A DNA stretch of 64,000 bases. It comes from Lentimicrobiaceae bacterium (GTDB lineage Bacteria > Bacteroidota > Bacteroidia > Bacteroidales > Lentimicrobiaceae). The notes under the pieces were generated by a model, which was given only the letters and a program-made list of their open reading frames with translations, made no database searches and had not been told where the DNA came from. The stretch lies in assembly GCA_020636745.1 (NCBI GenBank), contig JACJXH010000003.1, positions 1 to 64,000 on the forward strand, given 5' to 3'. The translations under genes and the position numbers were made by a program. Below, in pieces: positions 9,301 to 17,231 of the stretch (positions within the stretch are counted from its first letter, which is position 1; each line of letters opens with the position of its first letter).

Positions 9301-10484
9301 AGAGAAAAATGACAGAGCAGGATTTGCTGGTTGCTTTGGCCAAGGCAGAGGAAAGTGATCGACTGAAAACTGCATTTCTGAACAATATGTCTCACGAAAT
9401 CAGAACTCCCCTGAATGGAATCCTGGGTTTTACCAGTCTTTTAAACGACCCTGATATTGATGCTGATGAACAACAATATTTCCATCGTATCATTGAACAG
9501 AATGGTCAGCAGTTGCTCTCCATTATCAACGATATCATAAATATTGCCACCATTGAAGCTGGTCAGGAAAAAGTTAGATCGGTTGCCGTAGACGTTAACG
9601 CCATGCTTGACCTGATGTTTACACAGTTTAAAATACAAAGTGCATCCAAACAATTGATGCTGAATTTTAAAACATTGCTGAGTAATGACGAAGCTATTAT
9701 CAAAACAGATGAAACCAAGCTTATGCAAATAATGACAAATCTGATTGGGAATGCCCTGAAGTTTACTGATAAGGGCGTGGTTGAATTTGGTGTGAGCAGG
9801 CAGAAACAGATGCTCGAATTTTATGTTTCCGATACAGGAATTGGCATCGCTCCTGAGCTTCATAATGTGATTTTTGAAAGATTCAGGCAGGCCAATAGCA
9901 GCCTTACCAAGGAATATGGCGGTAACGGACTGGGCCTGGCTATCACCAAAGCCTATGTAAACCTGCTTGGTGGCGAAATCTGGCTTGAGTCTTCGGCAGG
10001 CAAAGGTTCAACTTTTTATTTTTCCATTCCTTACGAACCTGTTTCACCCAAAACAGAGGGCCCTGCCGAATCTACCGAACAGGCAATCTCAGTATCGGGT
10101 CATCATGGAAGAGAAAAAACGCTGCTTGTTGCGGAAGATGTGTACGCAAATTATCAGCTGCTCGAAGCCATTCTGAAAAGAAAGAATTATCACATTATTC
10201 ATGTTGAAAATGGTATAGAAGCCATTGAAGCCTGTAAAAATAATCCTGAAATTGATTTGGTGCTGATGGATATGAAAATGCCTGAAATGGACGGGTATCA
10301 GGCCACTTCCATTATTAAGATTATGCGCCCGCATCTTCCGGTGGTTGCTGTTACTGCTTATGCGCTGGGCGGCGATAAGGAAAAAGCACTCAATGCCGGT
10401 TGTGATGATTATATAACCAAGCCTGTTAAGGCCGCAAATCTGCTCGAAATACTTGACAGATACCTGCACGAAGCCGATGTGTAA
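6390..10484 (+). CDS. Multi-PAS hybrid sensor histidine kinase/response regulator
   Basis: This is a 1364-residue, apparently soluble hybrid kinase. After a short coiled coil (10-50) there are about six PAS/PAC units up to residue 820; the usual ITERK/ISERKQ-type PAC ends repeat between units. A GAF domain follows (about 830-975). The HisKA dimerisation helix has phospho-acceptor His1002 in NMSHEIRTPLNG. The HATPase domain shows NALKFTDKG, DTGIGI and GNGLGLAI. The C-terminal receiver has Asp1294 in LVLMDMKMPEMDG and a distal Lys in DDYITKP. There is no membrane segment, so it senses cytosolic or diffusible signals. No DNA-binding regulator is adjacent, so its output is unknown. A second ATG at 6429 is possible. 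Confidence 0.93.
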   Translation: MGETNNLRSSKKNMSVTAEELQLKLEEMQLKIAQLEGQNEELRKLFETSNTESGRFNSELLIENAPDGITLITEEGKIKYASPSARRIFGYDSTQITSIDTLESTHPEDLPHVLEALVAIMNDPSLIRVVDYRFKSSDGSWKWIESTLTNKLNTPGLESIVFNFREITKRKNAEQALRVSEEKFRMLLDLATDAFFQGDTQGNLITVNNKACELTGYSKAELLGFNISKLFSKDELQKNPLMYERLLAGETVRNERQIIRKDKTQVTIEMNSRAMPDGTFQTFVRDITERKKIEEELERERRFFEQVFEQSSTSTQILDPDGWCLRVNPKFCEMLGVAAEDIEGKKNNIFREGKVFLDGNEDQLRNVFNNHCIEEWEIFFDIGLEARKLNLKCSSDKQAWFVNKAYPILDKDGKLLNVIIQHEDISERKQAEEALRLKEEQLLSVINGTQDIICFKDGSGRWLQANQADLELFELTDVDYYLKKDSELAEFTHKAYYEAFMNCEKSDEQAWAKGSVLIQDEYIPDAKGNIRIFETIKTPLFNSDGSRKGLVVFGRDVSATKKAIEALKESEDKFRTLAESAPYAIMIYQDDHWVYANPAGERITGYSAEELNQMNFWNIAADDYREMVKERGQKRQTGISTTPSYEFKIRTKIGEEKWVFLSGRSLLFNGKMGGLISAVDITDRKLAEDAVHRERRLLRTLIDNLPDTIYFKDNDCRKIVANRADLKFLGIPDESMALGKTDIDLFGVEKGTRGHEDDLKVIQSGQPLIDSENDVTDAEGRPRWLLTSKIPLFDEQGEVNGLVGIGHDITERRRAEKIQRVLFQISNAVLITNDLEQLFKIIWEQLSTLVDTTNFFIAFYDEETDMLTTPFFKDEKDVSEPWPAEKSATGYVIKNKKSLLADMETFGKLEKEGVIMSYGQDCQIWLGVPLLVNDKAIGAIVVQSYNNPQAYSQKDVEMLEFISHQISLSIQRKMTEQDLLVALAKAEESDRLKTAFLNNMSHEIRTPLNGILGFTSLLNDPDIDADEQQYFHRIIEQNGQQLLSIINDIINIATIEAGQEKVRSVAVDVNAMLDLMFTQFKIQSASKQLMLNFKTLLSNDEAIIKTDETKLMQIMTNLIGNALKFTDKGVVEFGVSRQKQMLEFYVSDTGIGIAPELHNVIFERFRQANSSLTKEYGGNGLGLAITKAYVNLLGGEIWLESSAGKGSTFYFSIPYEPVSPKTEGPAESTEQAISVSGHHGREKTLLVAEDVYANYQLLEAILKRKNYHIIHVENGIEAIEACKNNPEIDLVLMDMKMPEMDGYQATSIIKIMRPHLPVVAVTAYALGGDKEKALNAGCDDYITKPVKAANLLEILDRYLHEADV

Positions 10485-10514
10485 TGGATGACTGCCGCTG
10501 AAATTGGCGCGCTT

Positions 10515-10535
10515 AAAACAGGACAGCCTGTTTTT
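10515..10535 (+). terminator. Terminator after the hybrid kinase gene
   Basis: A perfect 8-bp stem (AAAACAGG / CCTGTTTT) with a 4-nt loop ends in five T residues, 30 nt after the kinase stop codon. It also lies downstream of the convergent terC gene. Confidence 0.65.
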
Positions 10536-10570
10536 ACCGTAAAAGAACCCGCCGGCCTGGCGTAAAGCTT

Positions 10571-11305
10571 TTATTTTTCAGTATAATGCTCACGGGTTTC
10601 CACCGGAGGGAGATCCTTCTTATTCATCTGCATTTGCAATACATCTACCAGCAGCGAAAAAGCCATAGAGAAATAGATATATCCCTTCGGAATTTCAATG
10701 CCAAAACCTTCGCTCATCAGTGAAAACCCTATAAGTAGCAGAAAGGCCAATGCCAGCATTTTGAAAGCTGGATGGGTATTTACAAATTTGCTGATGGGCT
10801 CTGCAGCAAACAACATAATGCCTACCGAAATAATGACTGCCGCAAACATTACCCACAAATGCCTGGCCATACCAACAGCTGTAATGATGGAGTCAAGTGA
10901 GAAAACCATGTCCATGATCAAAATCTGAATCAGTATATTGGCAAATGTTATTTTTCTGATATTGCTCGAAATGTCGCCGTGTTCGCCCTCCATTTTGTGG
11001 TAAATTTCAGAGGTGCTTTTGAAAAGAAGAAATAGTCCGCCGCCAATCAGTATCAGATCTTTGCCTGAAAATCCATGTCCGAAAAGGGTGAACAATTCGT
11101 TTTTCAGTTGCATAATTACAGTGATAACCGATAAAAGTCCCAAACGCAGAAACATGGCAAGTATGAGTCCCCACCGCCTGGCTTTTTTTTGCTGTTCATG
11201 TGGTAGTTTTCCCGAAAGGATGGATAGAAATACAATATTGTCGATTCCCAGTACTATTTCAAGCAGTACCAGCGTGAGCAGTGATAAGATTATTTCAACA
11301 GCCAT
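10571..11305 (-). CDS. TerC family integral membrane protein
   Basis: This 244-residue polytopic inner-membrane protein belongs to the TerC/Alx family. The family is linked to tellurium resistance and, in studied members, to manganese export. About seven hydrophobic helices are visible. The two halves carry the paired acidic signatures EIVLGIDNIVFLSIL (16-30) and MDMVFSLDSIITAVGMA, whose Asp residues are conserved across the family. The C-terminus is cytosolic and charged. The leader contains a -7 box at 11373-11380 and a hairpin at 11332-11355, so expression may be controlled in the 5' region. The transported ion cannot be read from the sequence. Confidence 0.92.
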   Translation of the reverse strand: MAVEIILSLLTLVLLEIVLGIDNIVFLSILSGKLPHEQQKKARRWGLILAMFLRLGLLSVITVIMQLKNELFTLFGHGFSGKDLILIGGGLFLLFKSTSEIYHKMEGEHGDISSNIRKITFANILIQILIMDMVFSLDSIITAVGMARHLWVMFAAVIISVGIMLFAAEPISKFVNTHPAFKMLALAFLLLIGFSLMSEGFGIEIPKGYIYFSMAFSLLVDVLQMQMNKKDLPPVETREHYTEK

Positions 11306-11331
11306 ATCAATTGATTATCAATAAGAGAAAT

Positions 11332-11355
11332 ATGACTTATAACCTCATAAGTCAT
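11332..11355 (-). promoter_or_regulatory. Hairpin in the terC leader
   Basis: A perfect 9-bp inverted repeat (ATGACTTAT / ATAAGTCAT) with a 6-nt loop sits between the predicted terC promoter and its ATG. It could be an operator dyad or an mRNA hairpin. It does not match any riboswitch I know, including yybP-ykoY. Confidence 0.45.
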
Positions 11356-11372
11356 CGTCATGTAACCGGATG

Positions 11373-11380
11373 CAAAGATA
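11373..11380 (-). promoter_or_regulatory. -7 box for terC
   Basis: TATCTTTG on the minus strand matches TAnnTTTG. It predicts a leader of about 60 nt that includes the hairpin at 11332-11355. Confidence 0.5.
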
Positions 11381-11902
11381 GAGCGGTTGCTGAATTATTT
11401 CAGACAGGAATCGTAAATAAACTTCGCCATTTCTTTCGTATTACAAGGCCGGCCAGATTTTGAATACATGATGGACTTGTTCTAACAATAAGTCTTTGAA
11501 GCTAATGCATGGCGGTATGAAATCGTTGGGGATTGAGGGCTACAAACCTGTTCAGTTACTCCGATCTTGATGTGGGATAGAATGTACAAATAACTACTTA
11601 AACCCCAGTATTTTATATTGTTTGTTGCCAACAGACCTTTATTAATTCCTGTTATTTTTTTTCAATTTGCTACATCGCTCCTTGTCTGCCGTGGGTTGGG
11701 ACAGATACACTCTTTGAAAAGTTTTAGCTTCGCTGATTTTTGCTACGCTCGGCATAGCTCAACCAGTTTGACTCTGCTCTCACTTATGGCAAAAATTGGT
11801 CGTGCGGTTGGCTTTTTGAGCGACCTGGTAATCCCGAACAAAAATCGGGTCAAGTTGTGTGTAGTTGTGAAGCGTGGGCTGTATGTTTCATTATTCCAGT
11901 CA
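11381..11902. other. Non-coding region between terC and the R-M operon
   Basis: This stretch of about 520 bp has no recognisable gene. Its composition changes along its length, and the part from about 11690 to 11880 is less AT-rich than typical intergenic DNA here. A weak dyad CCCGA/TCGGG lies at 11834-11850 and a GGTCG/CGACC dyad nearby. A plus-strand frame at 11618-11977 runs into the hsdR coding region and has no domain-like content. It may be the outer flank of a horizontally gained R-M block, which is inference. Confidence 0.4.
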
Positions 11903-14293
11903 TTATGCAACTTTCTGTTTGTAAAGATGTTCCTGAAATTCTATAAACAGTCTGCTTATGTTTGCAACGTTTCCTAAAATTTCTTTGGCATCTTCTAATG
12001 ATTGGTATTTGTTTGTCAGTAAGATTGGGAGTTTCTCCTGGTCGAGTTCGTCTACTCCTGTTTCAATGTATTTGCTCAATACGAAAGTGATAAACTCTTT
12101 TTGCTTTTCGTTGAGTAGGGCAAAAATTGTCGCTTCGGCTGCTTTGGCTCTGGCTTCTCTGGTCATTGCGATATAGTCACCATTGAAAACGTATTCCAAT
12201 ACATCGTACAAGTCGCTTTTTTCCATATCTACCAACTTTTGCAAAGTCAGTAAATCGTCTTTGGGAAATCCTGCTGCATCTAAATTTTCTAATAAAATTC
12301 TTCGGGTTATCGGACTGCTCCAAAGTTTTCGTAATTCTTCTTCGTCTTTGAAAAGTTTAGGTAATTCACCAAACAGATTATTTAAAAATTCTTCTGCTGA
12401 TATGGGTTTGCCGTCTGCACTCCAAAACGAAGTGGAAACCATGTGTTTGATTTCTCTTTCTTTACCGTTTCGCAGTTTGATTTTTACTTTCTTCTTGCAT
12501 ACGCAAGGACTTTGACCACATTTGTAACAAGGTGGTGGCGGTTCACTTATACAAATACAAGGTCTTTGACCACAAATCGGACAAGGTTTTGGTGGTTGTT
12601 TCTCGCAAATGCAAGGATTTTGACCGCAAATTTTACAAGGTTCTTCTTCTATTGGTTCACCGTCCCATTCAGGGTCTGAAAAGTGTTTGTAGGCATCTAC
12701 AAAGTCGTAAATGGTAAAAAATTCTTTGCCGTCAAACAAACGTGTGCCACGTCCAACGATTTGTTTAAACTCAATCATTGAATTGACAGGGCGAAGCAAA
12801 ACGATGTTACGAATGTTCCGTGCATCAACACCTGTGGAAAGTTTCTGTGAAGTTGTAAGTATGGTTGGCAATGTTTTTTCATTATCCTGAAATTCACGTA
12901 ACAATCTTTCGCCTTCTTCTCCGTCATTTGCGGTTACACGAACACAATAAAAAGGGTCTTTGCTTTTGGCATTTTGGTTTACCAAATCTCTAACCAATGC
13001 AGCATGTGCTTGATTAGCACAGAAAATAATTGCCTTTTCGTTTTGGTTGGCTTCATCTAAAAAGATGTTTACTCGTTTGGCTTCCCGTTCTACAATTTCA
13101 ATCGTGCGGTTAAAGTCTTTTTCTTCGTAAAGTTTACCTTCTTCAATTTCTCCTTCCACAATGGTATCATCCGAAGTATAGCGGTAATCATCTAAAGTTG
13201 TTTTGATACGTTTTACTTTGAATGGCGTTAAGAAACCGTCATTGATACCTTCTTTCAGTGAATAGATATAAACAGGTTCGCCAAAGTAACGGTAAGTGTC
13301 AACATTGTCTTTTCGTTTGGGTGTAGCGGTTAAACCTAATTGCACTGCGGGACTGAAATATTCTAAAATACCCCGCCAATTGCTTTCGTCATTTGCTCCG
13401 CCACGGTGGCACTCGTCAATGATGATAAAATCGAAATAATCGGCTGGATATTCGCCAAAGTAGGGTGCAGGTTTTTCTTCTGCATCTGTGCCACTCATAA
13501 AGGTTTGAAAAATGGTAAAGAAAATGCTGCCGTTGGTTGGCACTTTACCGTTTTTCTTAATCTCGTTGGGTTTTATCCGCACCAAAGCATCTTCTGGAAA
13601 TGCCGAAAATGAATTGTAGGCTTGGTCTGCTAAAATATTTCTATCGGCTAAAAATAAAATTCTCGGTCTGCGGTTGCCGTCTCTATTTAAATTCCAACGA
13701 GTTTGAAACAGTTTCCAAGCGATTTGAAAAGCAATTGCCGTTTTTCCTGTGCCTGTTGCAAGGGTTAGCAAAATTCTGTCTTTGCTTTGGGCAATGGCTT
13801 CAACGGTTCTTTGAACGGCTATTTCCTGATAATATCTTAACTGCCAACTTCCGCTTTTATCTTCAAACGGCACATTGGCAAATTGTTCTCTCCAGTTGTT
13901 TTGCTCGGCAAATGTTTTATTCCAAAGTTGTTCGGGGCTTAAAAAGTCTGTTACTAAACTTTCTTCGCCTGTCTTCATGCAGATTTGGTAAATGGCTTTG
14001 CCGTTGGTGCTGTAAGTGGTTTCTAATTGAAGTTTTTGGGCGTATTTTTTCGCTTGCATTACGCCTTCGCCAACTTCCTGTTCATCACTTTTGGCTTCTA
14101 CAATCGCCAATTTGATGCCTTTGTAAACCAATACATAATCGGCAATTTCTTTTTTACCACGCCCACCGCCTGTTTGTATTTTCCCTTGCGTTATGTGATA
14201 TTCACGAAGGACTTTAGAGCATTCCACAACGCCCCAACCACAAGCCTTTAGCTTTGGGTCTATGAGTTCTGCTCTTGTTTCTGCTTCGTTCAT
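11903..14293 (-). CDS. hsdR: Type I restriction enzyme R subunit (HsdR) with three CxxCGQxPCxC repeats
   Basis: This is the translocase/nuclease subunit of a type I R-M complex. At 796 residues it is short for the family and resembles the EcoEI type. The N-terminal PD-(D/E)xK nuclease region shows IADYVL and LAIVEAKS. The SF2 helicase follows with Walker A TGTGKT, DECH, TATP and QIVGRGTR. Residues of about 550-605 carry three tandem 18-residue units of the form CxxCGQxPCxC separated by Pro-rich spacers, likely a zinc-binding insert. The helical C-terminal domain (about 640-796) would contact HsdM/HsdS. It is the last gene of the operon, starting 12 nt after the OLD nuclease stop. The gene itself is intact. 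Confidence 0.93.
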   Translation of the reverse strand: MNEAETRAELIDPKLKACGWGVVECSKVLREYHITQGKIQTGGGRGKKEIADYVLVYKGIKLAIVEAKSDEQEVGEGVMQAKKYAQKLQLETTYSTNGKAIYQICMKTGEESLVTDFLSPEQLWNKTFAEQNNWREQFANVPFEDKSGSWQLRYYQEIAVQRTVEAIAQSKDRILLTLATGTGKTAIAFQIAWKLFQTRWNLNRDGNRRPRILFLADRNILADQAYNSFSAFPEDALVRIKPNEIKKNGKVPTNGSIFFTIFQTFMSGTDAEEKPAPYFGEYPADYFDFIIIDECHRGGANDESNWRGILEYFSPAVQLGLTATPKRKDNVDTYRYFGEPVYIYSLKEGINDGFLTPFKVKRIKTTLDDYRYTSDDTIVEGEIEEGKLYEEKDFNRTIEIVEREAKRVNIFLDEANQNEKAIIFCANQAHAALVRDLVNQNAKSKDPFYCVRVTANDGEEGERLLREFQDNEKTLPTILTTSQKLSTGVDARNIRNIVLLRPVNSMIEFKQIVGRGTRLFDGKEFFTIYDFVDAYKHFSDPEWDGEPIEEEPCKICGQNPCICEKQPPKPCPICGQRPCICISEPPPPCYKCGQSPCVCKKKVKIKLRNGKEREIKHMVSTSFWSADGKPISAEEFLNNLFGELPKLFKDEEELRKLWSSPITRRILLENLDAAGFPKDDLLTLQKLVDMEKSDLYDVLEYVFNGDYIAMTREARAKAAEATIFALLNEKQKEFITFVLSKYIETGVDELDQEKLPILLTNKYQSLEDAKEILGNVANISRLFIEFQEHLYKQKVA
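12483..12640 (-). repeat. Three 54-bp tandem repeats inside hsdR
   Basis: The DNA coding for the three CxxCGQxPCxC units repeats with an 18-codon period; the sub-string CTTTGACC or a one-base variant recurs in each. The copies differ at synonymous and non-synonymous sites, so the duplication is not very recent. Confidence 0.75.
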
Positions 14294-14305
14294 TTTCTTA
14301 ATATT

Positions 14306-15967
14306 TTAGCTTCCAAGCCAATCGATTATTGGTTGAACAAAATCAGGGATTGGAATTGTTTCTTCTTGTGCCATCAGTCTGGCTCTTAAAGTTTTATTTC
14401 TGCCAAAATTTTGGCAATGCTCTTGGTATATTTTTTCGGTATAGAATTTTTTACATTCATCTTCATAGTTCTTTTCAAATACAAATACCTGAACACCCTT
14501 TGCTGCATATGAATTTAGAAGCTCGTTATATTTTGCTTCTTCGTCTTTTTCATCTTTTTTGAAGTCTGAACTATCTGTATCGTAAACTAAGCCGACTGGT
14601 ATTTCAAAAGAAATGGCTAACTCAACAAAGTCAATCAAATTTCTTTTTCCACCAACTTCAATGATTGTGCTACCAAAACCATCAAAATCAATTCCCATTC
14701 GTTTTGCAAATTCTGGGAAAGCCATTTTTTCTGTATCGCCTTCAACTATAAGTAGTTTTCTTGCAAAGAACATTTCATTCCGTTCAGGGTCTAATTCTTT
14801 TCTAAACTTATTCCTAAGAGCATCACTTGTTTTAAGAGTTGATTTTTTTATGTGTGTACCATTATTGTTTTTTGAAACAATTACAATTTCATTGAACTCG
14901 GGAATTGTAACAAAATGTGGTGAATGAGTAATGTAAATTACTTGGTTAGTTTCACCAATTTGTCTGATAGTTTTATAAAGAGAGCGTTGCATTTGCGGAT
15001 GCAAATACATTTCAGGTTCTTCGATTAAAAATAATGCACCTTGCTTTTTTCTGTCTTCAAATGCTTTAAGAATAGCCAATACTATTGCATTTTGAAAACC
15101 TGCTCCTAATTCTGTTGCATTAATGTTGTATTCGTGCTCCTTAACGTAAATTTCTAACGACTTGTAAAATTCAAGTGAACTTAATGGATTAAAGTATAAA
15201 TCGAGTTTGTCTGTTTCGGTTTCAGGATTAAATCCGAGTTGTTTAAGGGCATTATCTTTTATTGCTTTTTCAAGAGCAAGAAATTCATCTGTTCTTAAAG
15301 TTCTTATTGCTTCATCAATGGCTTGCTTGAATCTTTCAATTCGTGGTAACATTTTCCCGCTTCCTTCCTTTCCAACTTCAATAAGGTTTTCGGGATTTTC
15401 AAAATCTTCATTTATATCTTTCATCAATGTGCCAAGTATAGAATTTCTGCTACTCGGAAGTTGATTTTTTAAATTTCTATCAGTGCCAATAAAAATAACT
15501 GGAAATGCTTCTTGGAGTTCTTGCGGAATTGTTGTTAAGGGAACCATTTGTGGCTGCTCACCTTTTTTTGGTCTTGATTTAAAACCGAATACTGGTTTGT
15601 CATTGAGTTGCAAACATTGTTTCTCTAATCTTCTCTCTCCTGAATTTTCACCCTTTTTGTATCGGGTATAAAAAAATCTGACTTTGGGAATTTCAACAGG
15701 AATACCTACGAATTGCTCATATTGAAATGGCTCATCAAACTCAAAATCAATTACAATATCTGTGTCGTAATCTTCATTGTAAACATCATTTTCAAAGAAG
15801 GTGTTTTTGGTTACCCAATCTCTGCCAAGAACTCTATAAATAGCACTCAGTATGTTACTTTTACCACAGTTGTTAGCACCAATCAAAGCATTAACCTGTT
15901 CAAGATTTAACTCCAAAGGTTCTTTTATTGAACGAAAACCTTGTATGCATACTTTTCTAATTCTCAT
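14306..15967 (-). CDS. OLD-family ATP-dependent nuclease (AAA ATPase + TOPRIM) within the type I R-M operon
   Basis: The 553-residue protein joins an SMC/ABC-like ATPase to a TOPRIM nuclease, the OLD/GajA architecture. Walker A is GANNCGKS (30-37), a signature-like ELGAGFQNA lies near 285, Walker B is LFLIEEPEMYLHP near 315 and the H-loop is YITHSPH. The C-terminal TOPRIM has the glutamate motif LLIVEGDTEK near 405 and the DxD-type motif YDTDSSD. Its ATG overlaps the hsdS stop by 4 nt (15964-15967) and hsdR begins 12 nt downstream, so it is translated as part of the R-M operon. No GajB-type UvrD helicase is present, so it is not a classical Gabija pair. A role as a linked anti-phage nuclease is inference. 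Confidence 0.88.
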   Translation of the reverse strand: MRIRKVCIQGFRSIKEPLELNLEQVNALIGANNCGKSNILSAIYRVLGRDWVTKNTFFENDVYNEDYDTDIVIDFEFDEPFQYEQFVGIPVEIPKVRFFYTRYKKGENSGERRLEKQCLQLNDKPVFGFKSRPKKGEQPQMVPLTTIPQELQEAFPVIFIGTDRNLKNQLPSSRNSILGTLMKDINEDFENPENLIEVGKEGSGKMLPRIERFKQAIDEAIRTLRTDEFLALEKAIKDNALKQLGFNPETETDKLDLYFNPLSSLEFYKSLEIYVKEHEYNINATELGAGFQNAIVLAILKAFEDRKKQGALFLIEEPEMYLHPQMQRSLYKTIRQIGETNQVIYITHSPHFVTIPEFNEIVIVSKNNNGTHIKKSTLKTSDALRNKFRKELDPERNEMFFARKLLIVEGDTEKMAFPEFAKRMGIDFDGFGSTIIEVGGKRNLIDFVELAISFEIPVGLVYDTDSSDFKKDEKDEEAKYNELLNSYAAKGVQVFVFEKNYEDECKKFYTEKIYQEHCQNFGRNKTLRARLMAQEETIPIPDFVQPIIDWLGS

Positions 15968-17181
15968 ACTGCCAATGCTTTTTCAGTTTTCATTTCCCCT
16001 GCAAATGCTTTTTGTAGGATTGATTTTTTTAGTTCTTCTAAGTCAGTAAGTTTCTTTTGGTAGATTGATTCCAATTTTTGGGATTCGTTGTAAATCGCAT
16101 CAAGTTGTTGAACAATCTCTAATTGCTTTGCTATCGGGGGAAAAGATACAATCACATCATCAAGCATATACCTTGTTATTTGGTTTATCATTGTGTTTTC
16201 TCCACCACTTATTTGTTTTTTAAAGTCTAATGATTTGAAGAACCATAGTAAGTATGGGTTGTATTCGCTACGGATTATCATCATAAATGTTCCGAAAGTC
16301 ATTTGTTCGGGTAGATTAACTATTGGAGCAGTCTTGCCTACCAATCTTTTACTACCATTTCGACTGCACATTAAAATATCCCCATCTCTAACAATGATTT
16401 TCTCTTTCACAGCAGAAGTCACACGAACAATGTCGGTAAAGTCTAATTTGTCATCTTGAATATTGGATGAACGCAAAACAATTATACCCTTATCGCTTAC
16501 ATCTTTAGGGGAATATGTTAATCCATTAAAATATTCAGCAACGTCTTTTAATTTCTTTTCTTCCCATCCTTCTTCTTTGTTGGTGAAATATTTGTGCAAA
16601 AAAACATCTAAAAGTTCTTTGGCGTTGTTGAGGTTTTGTTCGGCATTGGCTTTTGCCTTGGCTATGGCGGCAAAGGCTTCATCTAAAATGGAAACAATGC
16701 GTTTTTGTTCGGGAAGAGATGGAAGGGGGATTTCAATTTGCTTTAAAATAGCAACAGAGGCAACATTCTGAATTGCTGCACCACCTGAATATTCTTTCAA
16801 ACTCTCTTGAAAGCTTTCACTTTGCATCCATAATTTTAAAAATACAGTTGATATTTTTTAGATGGAGTAAGTTTAATAATGCCTGATTGATAATTCTTTT
16901 TTGATATTTTCAGGAACAATAGCAATTTTACCCATTTCCCAGAACAGCTCATAATTATATCACCCGAGTTTAATTCAAAGCGTTTCATTTCATTGAATCA
17001 CTTTTTTTTTTCATCAATGAAATATCTTATATCATCAAACAGGATCGTAAATAGCGTGTTGCTGTTCATAAACTGCGTAAACCTTCGGGCTTGTAAAATT
17101 ATTTTTTTCAAACTACCGCCAAATGGTCCACGCACAAAACCACATATATCACCTAATTTTTTTCTCTCAACCTTTTTTCAT
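15964..17181 (-). pseudogene. hsdS: Type I restriction specificity subunit HsdS, 5' part frame-disrupted
   Basis: An open frame of 287 residues survives at 15964-16827. It holds the end of the first target-recognition domain, the first spacer helix (PLPSLPEQKRIVSILDEAF), the second recognition domain and the second helix. Reading the minus strand upstream to an ATG at 17179-17181 recovers, in shifting frames, the usual HsdS N-terminus: VRGPFGGSLKK, YAVYEQQHAIYD, RYFID, MKRFEL, MSCSG, MGKIAIVP, INQALL. At least five single-base shifts plus an in-frame TGA separate these pieces. The first recognition domain cannot be made as sequenced. This is either real decay or a local assembly error, since several shifts fall in A/T runs. 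It lies directly downstream of hsdM. Confidence 0.88.
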
Positions 17182-17231
17182 ATCAGTTTAAAATTGAGTT
17201 TAAAATTTCAGCACTTTCTTCGTCCAATGCT

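Noticed and set aside
11618..11977. Plus-strand frame of 119 codons downstream of terC
   Set aside because: It runs into the antisense of hsdR and contains no domain or signal I recognise; best seen as chance.
12443..12717. Plus-strand frames opposite the hsdR cysteine repeats
   Set aside because: They mirror the tandem repeat of hsdR and have no independent support.
14306..15967. Gabija defence system
   Set aside because: The OLD protein resembles GajA, but there is no UvrD-like GajB gene; the neighbours are hsdS and hsdR.
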